DNA of 64,000 nucleotides from Variovorax sp. N23 (GTDB lineage: Bacteria; Pseudomonadota; Gammaproteobacteria; Burkholderiales; Burkholderiaceae_C). The notes under the pieces are model-generated. The model made no database searches. It was not told where the DNA came from and saw nothing but the letters and a program-made list of their open reading frames with translations. The position numbers and the translations under genes were made by a program. The DNA lies in assembly GCF_025486315.1 (NCBI RefSeq), contig NZ_JAOOPY010000011.1:62001-126000 (forward strand). Reading direction: 5' to 3'. The stretch's first letter is position 1. Each line of letters begins with the position of its first letter. Below are positions 16,271 to 26,437 of this stretch, in pieces.

Positions 16271-19200
16271 ATGACTCCCGTTCCCCTCCAGCCCGGTCTT
16301 CTGGTCCTGCACGGCAACCGCGCCGAACTGCTGGGCGATGCGCTGTTCGAATGGATCGGCCGCCATCCGCTGCAGCCGCTGGAGGAAGAGATCTTCCTCG
16401 TCCAGAGCAATGGCGTGGCCGAGTGGCTGAAGATGACGCTGGCGGCCACGCGCGGCGTGTGCGCGGCCACGCGGGTCGAGCTGCCGGCGCGCTTCCTGTG
16501 GCGCAGCTACCGCCAGGTGCTGGGCCGCGACGCGGTGCCGGCGCGCTCCGCGCTCGACCGGCAGGCGCTCACCTGGCGCCTGATGCACCTGCTGCCCGAG
16601 CTTGCGCCGCGCCCCGGCTTCGCGCCGCTGGCCGGCTTTCTGCACGACGACGACCTGGGCCGGCGCCTGCAGCTGGCGAAGCGGCTGGCCGACCTGTACG
16701 ACCAGTACCAGGTCTACCGCAGCGACTGGCTCGCCGCGTGGGAGGCCGGCCGCGACGGGCTGCCGGGCGGCTCGGGGGCCGGCGACCTGCCGCTGCCCGA
16801 GGACCAGCGCTGGCAGGCAGCGCTGTGGCGCGAGGTGCTGGCCGGGCTCGACGCCAACGCGCGCAGCGCCGCCCGCACGCAGCTGCACCAGCGCTTCCTC
16901 GCGACGCTGGCCGCCGATGCGCCGTTGGCCGCACCGGTCGCGCGGCGCGTGATCCTCTTCGGCATGACCCACGTGCCGATGCAGACGCTGCAGGCGCTGG
17001 CCGCGCTGGCGGCCCACACCCAGGTGCTGATGGCCATCCCCAACCCCAGCCGCTACCACTGGGCCGACATCATCGAAGGGCGCGAGCTGCTGCGCATGGA
17101 GCGCCGCCGCCACCCCTTGCGCGGCGCGCGCGACCTGGCGTCGGTGCCGCTGGAAGAGATGCACGCGCACGGCCATCCGCTGCTCGCGGCCTGGGGCCGG
17201 CAGGGCCGCGACTTCGTGCGGCAGCTCGATGCCTTCGACGACGCGGCGGCCGCGCAGCAACGCTTCGGCGACAGCCAGATCGACCTGTTCGACGACGCGC
17301 CAGCCGTCACGCTGCTGCAGCAGGTGCAGGCGAACATCCGCGACCTGGTGCCGCTGCACGAGCACCCGCACACGCCGGTCGATGCGGGCGACCGCTCGGT
17401 CGTCTTCCACGTTGCGCACAGCGCGCAGCGCGAGGTCGAGATCCTGCACGACCAGTTGCTTGCATTGCTCGCTGCGCCGCCCGGTGGCGCGCCGCTGCAG
17501 CCGCGCGACATCGTGGTTATGGTGCCGGACATCGCCGCCTTCGCGCCGGCCATCCGCTCGGTCTTCGGCCAGTACCCGCGCAGCGACAAGCGCTTCATTC
17601 CCTTCGACATCGCCGACCTGAACGAGCGCGGCCACAACCCGCTGCTGGTCGCGCTCGAATGGCTGCTGCGCCTGCCGCAACAGCGCTGTGGCCTCACCGA
17701 AATTCGCGACCTGCTCGACGTGCCGGCCGTGGCCGCGCGCTTCGGCATCGCGGCCGACGAGCTGCCGCTGCTGGCGCGCTGGATGGAAGGCGCAGGCGCG
17801 CGCTGGGGCCTGAACCTGGCGCACCGCTCGGCCCTTGGGCTCGATGCCTGCGGCGAGCAGAACACCTGGCGCTTCGGCCTGCAGCGCATGCTGCTGGGCT
17901 ACGCCAACGGCGAGGCCGACGAGGGCGCTTTCGACGGCATCGAGCCCTATGCCGAAGTCGGCGGGCTGGAGGCATCGGTCGCCGGCGCGCTGGCCGATCT
18001 GCTGGACGCGCTCACCGCCTGGTGGGCGCTGACCGCCAGCGACGCCACGCCGGCTGCCTGGGCCGAGCGCGCGCGCGCCTTGCTCGCCGCCTTCATGGCG
18101 CCGACCGACGAGCGCGAGCGCCTGGCGCTGGCCGCTGCGCAGGAGGCGCTGGCGGCCTGGCTCGAGGCCTGCGACAGCGCCGGCTTCGACGAGCCGGTGC
18201 CGCTGGCCGTGCTGCGCGAAGCCTGGCTCGAAGGCATCGACGAGCCGGGGCTGAGCCGCCGCTTCCGTGCCGGCGGCGTCACCTTCTGCACGCTGCTGCC
18301 GATGCGCGCCGTGCCCTTCGAGGTCGTCTGCCTGCTGGGCATGAACGACGGCGACTACCCGCGCAGCAGCCCGCGCAGCGACTTCGACCTGATGGGCCTG
18401 CCCGGCCAGCGCCGGCCCGGCGACCGCTCGCGGCGCGACGACGACCGGCAGCTGATGCTCGAGGCGCTGCTGTCGGCGCGCCGCGTGCTCTACGTCAGCT
18501 GGACCGGCCGCAGCGTGCGCGACAACAGCGAGCAGCCGCCATCGGTGCTGGTGTCGCAGCTGCGCGATTACCTCGCGGCCGGCTGGCACGAGGACGTGGT
18601 CGAGGTGCGCACCACCGAGCATCCGCTGCAGCCCTTCAGCCGGCGTTACTTCGAGGTCACGCAAGCCGCTGATGAAACCGAGGCGCCGCTCTTCACCCAC
18701 GCCCGCGAATGGCGCGGCGCGCATGAAGCGGCTGCCGAGCCGGACGCGCGCGATGCCGTGTGGCCCGATGGCGCGCCCGCCGCCATCGACACCGCGGTGC
18801 CGATCACGCTGTCCGCGCTTACCAGCTTCCTCAAGAACCCGGTCAAGGACTTCTTCCGCCGCCAGCTCGCCGTCGTCTTCGGCGAAGGCGAGGAGGTGAT
18901 GGAGGACCACGAGACCTTCGCGCTCGACGGCCTCACGCACTACGGCCTGCTCGACGAATCGCTGGACGCGCTCGACGACGCCGGCGCGCCGGATGCCGCT
19001 GCGCCGCTCGATCGCCGCATCGATGCCCAGCTCGCGCGCATCCGCCGCAGCGGCCGGCTGCCCATGGCCGCGCTGGGCGAGCGCGCCGAGCGCGAGCTGG
19101 CCAGTGCGTTGCGGCCGATGCTCGCGCGCTGGCGCACGCTGCACCGCGACTATCCGGTCGCAGGCGTGAAGGAGCCGCTGCGCTTCGAGCACGAAGGCCT

Positions 19201-19750
19201 GCTGCTGGATGACTGGCTCGACGGGCTGCGCCTGGCCTCGATGGAATCCGGCGCGCCGGTGTGGCTGTCGCTGCAGGCCAGCCGCCTGGCCACCGACAAG
19301 GGCGCGCCGCGCGTCGACAAGCTGATCGGCGCGTGGATCCAGGCGCTGGTCGGCAGCGCCTGCGGCGTGCCGGTGCAGGGCGTGCTCGTCGGGCGCGACG
19401 CGACGCTCACCGTGCAGGCCATGCCGGCCGACCGCGCGATGGCGACCCTGCGCGATTTGCTCGACGCCTGGCGCGAAGGCATGGGCCAACCGCTGCCGGT
19501 AGCGCCCCTGACGGCCCTCGCGTTCCTCGACGGCGGCAAGCCCGAGCCCGCCTACGAAGGTGGCTTGTTCCTCGACGGCGAGGGCCGCGAAGCCTGCTTG
19601 GCGCGCGTGTTCCCCGACTTCGAGACGCTGGCGGCCGATGGCCGCTTCGAGGAGTTCGCCGAGATCCTCTACGGACCCTTGCGCGATTGGGCAGCCACGC
19701 ACGTGGCGGTCGAGCTGCATATGGCGGCGACGGAGGAGTCGGCCGTATGA
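16271..19750 (+). CDS. recC: Exodeoxyribonuclease V subunit gamma (RecC)
   Basis: This is the Chi-recognition and scaffold subunit of the RecBCD helicase-nuclease that processes double-strand breaks for RecA. The 1159-residue length suits the family (about 1100). Conserved segments are visible: the N-terminal SNGVAEWLKM (near 46), VILFGMTHVPMQTLQ (near 227), DKRFIPFDIAD (near 438) and the GVTFCTLLPMRAVPF block (near 672), where a degenerate helicase fold lies. The ATG at 16271 opens the family N-terminus. It overlaps recB by 4 bp (ATGA), so the three subunits are co-translated in the order recC-recB-recD. Confidence 0.93.
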   Translation: MTPVPLQPGLLVLHGNRAELLGDALFEWIGRHPLQPLEEEIFLVQSNGVAEWLKMTLAATRGVCAATRVELPARFLWRSYRQVLGRDAVPARSALDRQALTWRLMHLLPELAPRPGFAPLAGFLHDDDLGRRLQLAKRLADLYDQYQVYRSDWLAAWEAGRDGLPGGSGAGDLPLPEDQRWQAALWREVLAGLDANARSAARTQLHQRFLATLAADAPLAAPVARRVILFGMTHVPMQTLQALAALAAHTQVLMAIPNPSRYHWADIIEGRELLRMERRRHPLRGARDLASVPLEEMHAHGHPLLAAWGRQGRDFVRQLDAFDDAAAAQQRFGDSQIDLFDDAPAVTLLQQVQANIRDLVPLHEHPHTPVDAGDRSVVFHVAHSAQREVEILHDQLLALLAAPPGGAPLQPRDIVVMVPDIAAFAPAIRSVFGQYPRSDKRFIPFDIADLNERGHNPLLVALEWLLRLPQQRCGLTEIRDLLDVPAVAARFGIAADELPLLARWMEGAGARWGLNLAHRSALGLDACGEQNTWRFGLQRMLLGYANGEADEGAFDGIEPYAEVGGLEASVAGALADLLDALTAWWALTASDATPAAWAERARALLAAFMAPTDERERLALAAAQEALAAWLEACDSAGFDEPVPLAVLREAWLEGIDEPGLSRRFRAGGVTFCTLLPMRAVPFEVVCLLGMNDGDYPRSSPRSDFDLMGLPGQRRPGDRSRRDDDRQLMLEALLSARRVLYVSWTGRSVRDNSEQPPSVLVSQLRDYLAAGWHEDVVEVRTTEHPLQPFSRRYFEVTQAADETEAPLFTHAREWRGAHEAAAEPDARDAVWPDGAPAAIDTAVPITLSALTSFLKNPVKDFFRRQLAVVFGEGEEVMEDHETFALDGLTHYGLLDESLDALDDAGAPDAAAPLDRRIDAQLARIRRSGRLPMAALGERAERELASALRPMLARWRTLHRDYPVAGVKEPLRFEHEGLLLDDWLDGLRLASMESGAPVWLSLQASRLATDKGAPRVDKLIGAWIQALVGSACGVPVQGVLVGRDATLTVQAMPADRAMATLRDLLDAWREGMGQPLPVAPLTALAFLDGGKPEPAYEGGLFLDGEGREACLARVFPDFETLAADGRFEEFAEILYGPLRDWAATHVAVELHMAATEESAV

Positions 19751-22700
19751 GCCAACACCTCGATCCGCTGACCTTGCCGCTGTGGGGCAGCCGCCTCATC
19801 GAGGCCAGCGCCGGCACCGGCAAGACCTGGACCATCGCCGCGCTCTACCTGCGGCTGGTGCTGGGGCATGGCGATGCCGACGCAGACGGCACATCGACCG
19901 GCTATCTGCGCCCGCTGGTGCCGTCCGAGATCCTCGTGATGACCTTCACCCGCGCCGCCACACGCGAGCTGTCGAACCGTATTCGCGAGCGACTGCTTCA
20001 GGCCGCGCGCTGCTTTCGTGGCGAGCCTTCGGACGACGGACCTGATGCTTTGCTGCTCAGTCTCATGGATGCATATCCCGAAGGTGCGCCACGCCAGTCG
20101 GCTGCTTGGCGGCTCGCGATGGCCGCCGAGAGCATGGACGACGCGGCCGTCCACACCATCGACGCCTGGTGCCAGCGCATGCTGCGCGAGCACGCCTTCG
20201 ACAGCGGCTGCCTGTTCGACGAGGAGCTCACCGCCAACGAGCGCGCGATGCTCGACGAGGCCGCGCAGGACTACTGGCGCCAGCAGCTCTATCCGCTGTC
20301 GGGCGAGCTGCTCGACGCGGCACTGTCGGTCTGGCCCGGCGTCGAGGTACTCGCCAAGGACGCGCGCGCGCTCGTCGGCCAGACGCTGCCGGCCGATGCC
20401 GGGCAGGGCGCGTTGGGCGCGCTGATCGACGAGACGCTGGCCGCGCGCCACACGCAGCTCGCATCGCTCAAGCTCGGCTGGGCGCAGCGTGCGCAGGCGA
20501 TGCAAGGCTGGATCGACGCGCAGATGGCCCGCAAGCCGTGTCCCTTCGACGGCCGCCGCATGGCGCCGCGGAACTACACCGGCTGGCTGAACGCGCTGGC
20601 CGCCTGGGCCGACGACCCGCGCGCCGACCTGCCCGACCTCAAGACCGGCCGCACCCGTTTCACGCCCGAAGGCATGCAGGGCGCGCTCAAGGCCGGCGGC
20701 AGCATCGACCTGCCCGAAGACTTCGCCGCCTTCGAGCAGCTGATGGCTGCCCTCGACGCGCTGCCCCCCATCGATTCGGCGCTGCGCCTGCACGCCGCCG
20801 CGCAGATCGCCCAACGGCTGGCCGAGCTCAAGCGCCAGTCGGGCAGCTTCGGCTTCGCCGACATGCTGCAGCGGCTCGACGATGCGCTCGACCCCGCGCG
20901 CAACGGCGAGGCCGCACTGCGGCTGCGCACGCGCATGCTGGCGCAGTACCCGGTCGCGCTGATCGATGAATTCCAGGACACCTCACCGGTGCAGTCGCGC
21001 ATCTTCGACCGGCTCTACCGCATCGCGGCGAACGAGCCGTCGAGCGGCCTGCTGCTCATCGGCGACCCGAAGCAGTCGATCTACGGCTTCCGCGGCGCGG
21101 ACATCCACAGCTACCTGCAGGCCCGTCGCGCCACCGAGGGCCGGCACTACATGCTCGGCACCAACCACCGCTCGACCGCGTCGGTGGTGGCGGCCGTGAA
21201 CCATCTGCTGGCGCACCCCGAGCAGCGTGTGGGCGAGGGCGCCTTCATGTACCGCGGCGGCACGGACGACAACCCCTTGCCCTTTGCGCCGGTCGAGGCG
21301 CGCGGGCGGAAGGAAGCCTTCGTCAGCGCGGCCGGTGCCGAGCCGGGGGTGACGCTGGCGCTCGACGCCACGCTGCTCAATGCCGAGACCAGCCGGCGCC
21401 ATTTCGCGGCGCGCTGCGCCGAGCGCATCGTCGTGCTGCTGAACGATCCGAAGGCCGGTTTCGCGGAGGCTGGTGGCGCATTCGTGCGACTGCGCCCGGC
21501 CGACATCGCCGTGCTGGTGCGCACCGGCAAGGAGGCCGCCGCCGTGCAGCGCGAACTGCGCCGCCGGCGCGTCGCCTCGGTCTACCTCTCGGACAAGGAC
21601 TCGGTCTTCGCCAGCCCCGAGGCACAGGACCTGCTGCACTGGCTGCGCGCCGTCGCCGAACCGCTCGACGTGCGGCTGGCGCGCGCGGCCTTCGCGACGC
21701 GTACCGTCGGCCTGTCGATCGACGAGCTGCGCGTGCTTGCGCGCGACGACGAAGCCTTCGACCTGCGCAGCGAGCAGCTGCGCCAGTTGCACGGCATCTG
21801 GCAGCAGCAGGGCGTGCTGACCATGCTGCGCCGCACGCTGCACGGGCTGCAGCTGCCGACCCGCTGGCTGGGCGGTGCGGCCGACGGCGAACGGCGGCTC
21901 ACCAACTTCCTGCATCTGGCCGAGCTGTTGCAGGCGGCCAGCGGCCAGCTCGACGGCGAGCAGGCGCTGGTGCGCTGGCTGGCCGACCAGGTGCGCGGCG
22001 ATGCGGCCGGCGGCGACGAGCAGATCGTGCGGCTCGAAAGCGACGCCGACCTGGTGAAGGTGGTGACGGTGCACAAGTCCAAGGGCCTGGAGTACCCGCT
22101 GGTCTTCCTGCCCTTCGCCAGCGGCTTCCGCGGCGTGAAGAAGGCCGGCACCTCGCACCTGAACCTGGCCGACGACGAAGGCGAACGCACGCTGTACCTG
22201 CACCTGAGCGACGCGCACATCGCCGAAGCCGACAAGGAACGCCAGCGCGAAGACCTGCGCCTGCTGTACGTCGCGCTCACGCGGGCGCGGCATGCCGTGT
22301 GGGTCGGCCTGGCGGCCCTGAAGGAAGGCAACGCCAACGCGCCGACGCTGCACCGCAGTGCCATCGGCTACGTGCTCGGCGGCACCGAGGAGATGCTGCC
22401 CGAGCAACTGATGGCGCGCATCCAGGACGTGGTGCAGCCCTGTACCGACATCGCGCTGGTGCCGGCCGAGGACATGGTCGGCCTCGGCACCACGCCCCTG
22501 CAGCCGCGCGGTGAACCCATTGCACTGCGTGAGGTGGTGCCGTACGAGGCGGACTTCGACCGGCGCTGGTCCATCGGCAGCTTCTCGGCGCTGGTGCGCA
22601 CGCTGTCGGCCGTATCGGCCATGCCGGGCGTGCTGGCGTCGAGCGTGGCCGCGGTGCGCAACGACGAACCCAGCGATGTGGCCGAGGGTGACACGGCCGC

Positions 22701-23463
22701 GAGCCCGTCGCGCGCAACGGTCGCGACCATCGACGCACCGTGGCACCGCTTCCCGCGCGGCGCCTTCGCCGGCAACTTCCTGCACGATCAGCTCGAATGG
22801 CTGGCGACCGAAGGCTTCGATCTCGCGGTCTCGCCCGAACGCCAGCAGCAGCTGCTGCGCCGCTGCGAGCGGCAGGGCTGGGCCGAGCGCGCGCCCGACG
22901 TGCTGGCCTGGCTGCTGCGCGTGCTGCAGTCGCCGCTGCCGCCGGTCGGCGCGGCGCTCGACGCGCTCGCCGTCACCGTGCCCGAAATGGAGTTCTGGCT
23001 GCCGGCGCAGACCTTGGCCGCCGCGCAGATCGACGCGCTGTGCCGCCAGCACCTGCTCGGTGGCCGCGAGCGCCCGACGCTGCCGGAGCGCGAGCTGCAC
23101 GGCATGTTGATGGGCTTCGCCGACATCGTGTTCGAGCACGGCGGGCGCTACTGGGTGCTCGACCACAAGTCGAACCACCTCGGCGGCAACGACGCCGACT
23201 ACAACCATGACGCGCTCGAAGGCGCGATGGCCGCGCACCGCTACGACGTGCAGTCCGCCATCTACCTGCTCGCCCTGCACCGCCTGCTGCGCAGCCGCCT
23301 GGGCGCCGCCTACGACCCCGCGGCGCAGCTCGGCGGTGCGGTCTTCCTGTTCCTGCGCGGCATCGACGGGCCGGACCGTGGGTGCTACCACGTGCCGCCG
23401 GTGCTGCCGCTGCTCGATGCGCTCGACCGCCTGCTGGGCGCCACCGCGGAGGTCGACGCATGA
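19747..23463 (+). CDS. recB: Exodeoxyribonuclease V subunit beta (RecB)
   Basis: This is the 3'-5' helicase and nuclease subunit of RecBCD, 1238 residues. The sequence shows a UvrD-type Walker A ASAGTGKT (20-27), Walker B/DEFQD (407-411), GDPKQSIYGFRGAD (near 439) and TVHKSKGLEYPLVFLP (near 774). The C-terminal nuclease has D1126, D1139 and K1141 in a D...D-x-K arrangement. All expected catalytic residues are present, so the subunit should be active. The ATG overlaps the recC stop and the stop overlaps the recD start. Confidence 0.95.
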   Translation: MSQHLDPLTLPLWGSRLIEASAGTGKTWTIAALYLRLVLGHGDADADGTSTGYLRPLVPSEILVMTFTRAATRELSNRIRERLLQAARCFRGEPSDDGPDALLLSLMDAYPEGAPRQSAAWRLAMAAESMDDAAVHTIDAWCQRMLREHAFDSGCLFDEELTANERAMLDEAAQDYWRQQLYPLSGELLDAALSVWPGVEVLAKDARALVGQTLPADAGQGALGALIDETLAARHTQLASLKLGWAQRAQAMQGWIDAQMARKPCPFDGRRMAPRNYTGWLNALAAWADDPRADLPDLKTGRTRFTPEGMQGALKAGGSIDLPEDFAAFEQLMAALDALPPIDSALRLHAAAQIAQRLAELKRQSGSFGFADMLQRLDDALDPARNGEAALRLRTRMLAQYPVALIDEFQDTSPVQSRIFDRLYRIAANEPSSGLLLIGDPKQSIYGFRGADIHSYLQARRATEGRHYMLGTNHRSTASVVAAVNHLLAHPEQRVGEGAFMYRGGTDDNPLPFAPVEARGRKEAFVSAAGAEPGVTLALDATLLNAETSRRHFAARCAERIVVLLNDPKAGFAEAGGAFVRLRPADIAVLVRTGKEAAAVQRELRRRRVASVYLSDKDSVFASPEAQDLLHWLRAVAEPLDVRLARAAFATRTVGLSIDELRVLARDDEAFDLRSEQLRQLHGIWQQQGVLTMLRRTLHGLQLPTRWLGGAADGERRLTNFLHLAELLQAASGQLDGEQALVRWLADQVRGDAAGGDEQIVRLESDADLVKVVTVHKSKGLEYPLVFLPFASGFRGVKKAGTSHLNLADDEGERTLYLHLSDAHIAEADKERQREDLRLLYVALTRARHAVWVGLAALKEGNANAPTLHRSAIGYVLGGTEEMLPEQLMARIQDVVQPCTDIALVPAEDMVGLGTTPLQPRGEPIALREVVPYEADFDRRWSIGSFSALVRTLSAVSAMPGVLASSVAAVRNDEPSDVAEGDTAASPSRATVATIDAPWHRFPRGAFAGNFLHDQLEWLATEGFDLAVSPERQQQLLRRCERQGWAERAPDVLAWLLRVLQSPLPPVGAALDALAVTVPEMEFWLPAQTLAAAQIDALCRQHLLGGRERPTLPERELHGMLMGFADIVFEHGGRYWVLDHKSNHLGGNDADYNHDALEGAMAAHRYDVQSAIYLLALHRLLRSRLGAAYDPAAQLGGAVFLFLRGIDGPDRGCYHVPPVLPLLDALDRLLGATAEVDA

Positions 23464-25409
23464 CGGCCGCATCGCTGATGGCCACGCTGCGCGAATGGGC
23501 CGAGGCCGGCTGGCTGCGCCGACTCGACGCCGCCTTTGCCAGGTTCTTGCACGAGCTGGAGCCCGACGCGGCCCCCGAACTGCTGATGGCCGGCGCGCTG
23601 GTCGCGCACATGGAAGGCCGCGGCCACGCCTGCCTGCTGCTCGACGAGCTGCTGGGCGATGCCGATGCGCTGCTCGGCTGGCCGGCCGAGGCGCAGACCG
23701 CATTGCACGCCGCGATGGCGTTGCTGCACACGGACCCCGATGCATGGACCGAGGTCTTGCGCGCGAGTCCGCTGGTCGCCGCCGGTGACGCCACCAGCAG
23801 CGCGCCGCTGGTGGTGCACGAAGGTCGCCTGTACCTGCGCCGCTACTGGGACTACGAACGGCGCGTCGCGACGCAGGTGCTGGCGCGCGGCGCCACACCG
23901 TTGCCGGTCGACACGGCAGCGGTGCGCCGGCAGCTCGACCTGCTGTTCCCGGCCACGGCTGATGCGACATCCGCGCTGGACTGGCAGAAGGCCGCGTGCG
24001 GCCTCGCGCTGCGCGGCCGCTTCTCGATCATCACGGGCGGCCCGGGCACCGGCAAAACCTACACCGCCGCGCGCCTGCTCGCCTTGCTCTTCGCGATGGA
24101 CGGCAGCCCCGAGCGCCTGCGCGTGATGCTGGCCGCGCCCACCGGCAAGGCGGCGGCGCGGCTCAAGCAGTCGATCGACGCGGCGCTCGATGCGTTGAAT
24201 ACACAGGTCGGCGACCGCCTGCCGCTCGACGAACTCGCCTCGCACATCCAGCCGGCCCGCACGCTGCATTCGCTGCTCGGCGCACGGCCCGACACGCGGC
24301 GCTTCCGCTTCGACGCGGCGCATCCGCTGGAGGTCGACGTGCTGATCGTCGACGAGGCCTCGATGATCCACCTGGAGATGATGGCCGCGCTGCTCGAGGC
24401 ACTGCCGCCACAAGCCCGCGTGATCTTCCTGGGCGACAAGGACCAGCTCGCCTCGGTCGAGGCCGGTGCCGTGCTGGGCGACCTGTGCCGCGATGCGGAG
24501 GCCGGTCGCTACCGGCCCGAGACGCTCGCCTACCTCGAAGCCGTGACCGGCCAGCGCGTGCCCGAGGCCTATGCCGGCGACGGCCCCCCGCTGGCGCAGC
24601 AGACCGTCATGCTGCGCGAGAGCCGCCGTTTCGGCGGACCGATCGGGCAGCTCGCGACCGCTGTGAACCGGGGCGATGCGGCATCGGCCGTGGCGCTGCT
24701 GCATGCCGACCGCAGCGGGGCGCTGGCCTGGCTCGATGCGCCGTCGCCCGCCGACGCCGTCGCGCTCGCACTGCGGGGTCGCCCCGGTGCGCCGGGCGGC
24801 TTCGGTGGCTATCTGAAGGCGCTGCACGCGCGGCCGGCGCCCGGCGATGCGCAGGCCCATGCCGACTGGGTGCTGGCCGTGCTGACCGCCTTCGAGCGCT
24901 TCCGCCTGCTCTGCGCCGTGCGACAGGGCGAGTGGGGCGCGGAGGGCTTGAACGCCGCCATCGAACGCGCGATGGTGGCCGAGGGATCGCTCGTCAAGCG
25001 CGGCGCCTGGTACGAGGGCCGGCCGGTGATGGTCACGCGCAACGATGCGGCGGTGGGCGTCTTCAACGGCGACATCGGCATCACGCTGCCGCCGGTCACG
25101 CCCAACGCGCCGCTGCGGGCCTACTTCCTCGACGGCAACACCGCGCGCTCGGTCGGCGTGAGCCGACTGGCCTCGGTCGAGACGGCCTTCGCGATGACGG
25201 TGCACAAGTCGCAGGGCAGCGAGTTCGAGCACACCGTGCTGGTGCTGCCGCGCGATGCCGGCCGCGTGCTGACGCGCGAACTGGTCTACACCGGCATCAC
25301 GCGCGCACGCAGCGCTTTCACGCTGGTCACGCCGCGCGCGCCGGCCTTCGGCGAGGCGCTGGCGCAGCGCACGCGGCGCGCCAGCGGGTTGCTGTCGCTG
25401 CTGCGCTAG
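23460..25409 (+). CDS. recD: Exodeoxyribonuclease V subunit alpha (RecD)
   Basis: This is the 5'-3' helicase subunit of RecBCD, 649 residues. Walker A is GGPGTGKT (193-200), the DEAS Walker B box is near residue 298, GDKDQLASVEAGAVLGD follows near 325, and the C-terminal AMTVHKSQGSEF and YTGITRA blocks of superfamily 1B helicases are intact. The start ATG overlaps the recB stop by 4 bp. The stop overlaps that of the convergent histidine kinase gene by 4 bp, so no separate terminator region exists between them. Confidence 0.95.
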   Translation: MTAASLMATLREWAEAGWLRRLDAAFARFLHELEPDAAPELLMAGALVAHMEGRGHACLLLDELLGDADALLGWPAEAQTALHAAMALLHTDPDAWTEVLRASPLVAAGDATSSAPLVVHEGRLYLRRYWDYERRVATQVLARGATPLPVDTAAVRRQLDLLFPATADATSALDWQKAACGLALRGRFSIITGGPGTGKTYTAARLLALLFAMDGSPERLRVMLAAPTGKAAARLKQSIDAALDALNTQVGDRLPLDELASHIQPARTLHSLLGARPDTRRFRFDAAHPLEVDVLIVDEASMIHLEMMAALLEALPPQARVIFLGDKDQLASVEAGAVLGDLCRDAEAGRYRPETLAYLEAVTGQRVPEAYAGDGPPLAQQTVMLRESRRFGGPIGQLATAVNRGDAASAVALLHADRSGALAWLDAPSPADAVALALRGRPGAPGGFGGYLKALHARPAPGDAQAHADWVLAVLTAFERFRLLCAVRQGEWGAEGLNAAIERAMVAEGSLVKRGAWYEGRPVMVTRNDAAVGVFNGDIGITLPPVTPNAPLRAYFLDGNTARSVGVSRLASVETAFAMTVHKSQGSEFEHTVLVLPRDAGRVLTRELVYTGITRARSAFTLVTPRAPAFGEALAQRTRRASGLLSLLR

Positions 25410-26437
25410 CTCGGAGTCGCGCGGCGGCGCGGCAGCGTCAGCGTCGCGATGAGGCCGATCGGCTCGCCGTTGCGCAGGCGCAGCGTTCCCTGGTGGTGCC
25501 GCGCGATGTCATACGCGATCGCCAGGCCCAGGCCGACGCCGCCGTGGTGGCGGTTGCGCGAGGCCTCGAGCCGATGGAAGGGTTCGAGCACCCGTGCGAG
25601 TTCCGCCTCCGGAATGCCGGGGCCTTCGTCGTGCACCTCGATGCAGAGGTGGTCGGCGTGGTCGATCAGGTGGATGTGGGCCGAGCCGCCGTAGCGCAGG
25701 GCGTTCTCGACCAGGTTGTCGATGCAGCGGCGCAGCGACGAAGTCTGTGCGCGGAACGGCCGGATCGGGCCCATCGTCAGGCCCACGTCCTGTCCGCAGG
25801 CTTGCCGGTCGTCGGCCAGGCTGCCCAGCAGCGAAGCGACGTCGAGCAGCACGAAGGGCTCGGGTTCGGCCGAGCCGCGCAGGTAGTCCAGCGTGGCCGT
25901 GATCATGTCGTTCATCTCGACGATGTCGCGGCCGAACGCGCGGCGCGCGACCGGGTCCTCGAGGCCTTCGGCGCGCAGGGCCAGGCGCGTCAACGGCGTG
26001 CGCAGGTCATGCGACACGGCAGCGACGAAGCGGTCGCGCTCGCCGAGCTGCCGGCAGATCTGCGCCTGCATCTGGTTGAAGACGCGGGTGGCGGCGCGGC
26101 ATTCCTCGGTGCCTTGCTCGGTCATGGGCGGCCGGTGGATGTCGAGCCCGATGTCGCGCGCGGCGGCGGCGAGCTGCCGGATGGGCTGCGACAGCCAGCG
26201 CGCGCCGATCCAGGCGGCCAGCATCAGTGCGCCGAGCCGCACGCCGATGTCGAGCAGCAGGCCGGGGTGCATGCCCGGCGGCGGCCCTGGATGCGCATGG
26301 CCCGGCGGTGGCCCGGGCCGCAGCTCGAACATCAGCGTCAGCGCCAGCGCATGGCTGGCCAGCACGGCGACGAACAGCAGCAGCGCGAGTCGGCCGAACA
26401 GGGTGGTCGGCACGAGGCGGGCCCAGGCGCACGTCAT
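25406..26437 (-). CDS. Sensor histidine kinase with short His/Pro-rich periplasmic loop
   Basis: This 343-residue membrane sensor kinase has TM1 at about 15-37, a very short periplasmic loop (38-58), TM2 at about 60-78 and a HAMP-like linker. It has an H box with H143 in VSHDLRTPLTRL, an N box with N241/N245, and G boxes DEGPGIP and GVGLGLAI. The loop carries PGPPPG twice with several His and one Met, which is unusual and could contact a metal or simply be a flexible linker. It overlaps the response regulator by 4 bp. The input signal is unknown; an EF-hand gene is divergent from the pair. Confidence 0.9.
   Translation of the reverse strand: MTCAWARLVPTTLFGRLALLLFVAVLASHALALTLMFELRPGPPPGHAHPGPPPGMHPGLLLDIGVRLGALMLAAWIGARWLSQPIRQLAAAARDIGLDIHRPPMTEQGTEECRAATRVFNQMQAQICRQLGERDRFVAAVSHDLRTPLTRLALRAEGLEDPVARRAFGRDIVEMNDMITATLDYLRGSAEPEPFVLLDVASLLGSLADDRQACGQDVGLTMGPIRPFRAQTSSLRRCIDNLVENALRYGGSAHIHLIDHADHLCIEVHDEGPGIPEAELARVLEPFHRLEASRNRHHGGVGLGLAIAYDIARHHQGTLRLRNGEPIGLIATLTLPRRRATPS

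Noticed and set aside
16253..19720. A 1155-codon open frame opposite recC
   Set aside because: Same composition artefact; RecC on the plus strand is full length and conserved.
20983..23970. A 995-codon open frame opposite recB/recD
   Set aside because: It spans the junction of two clear genes on the other strand and shows only low-complexity sequence.
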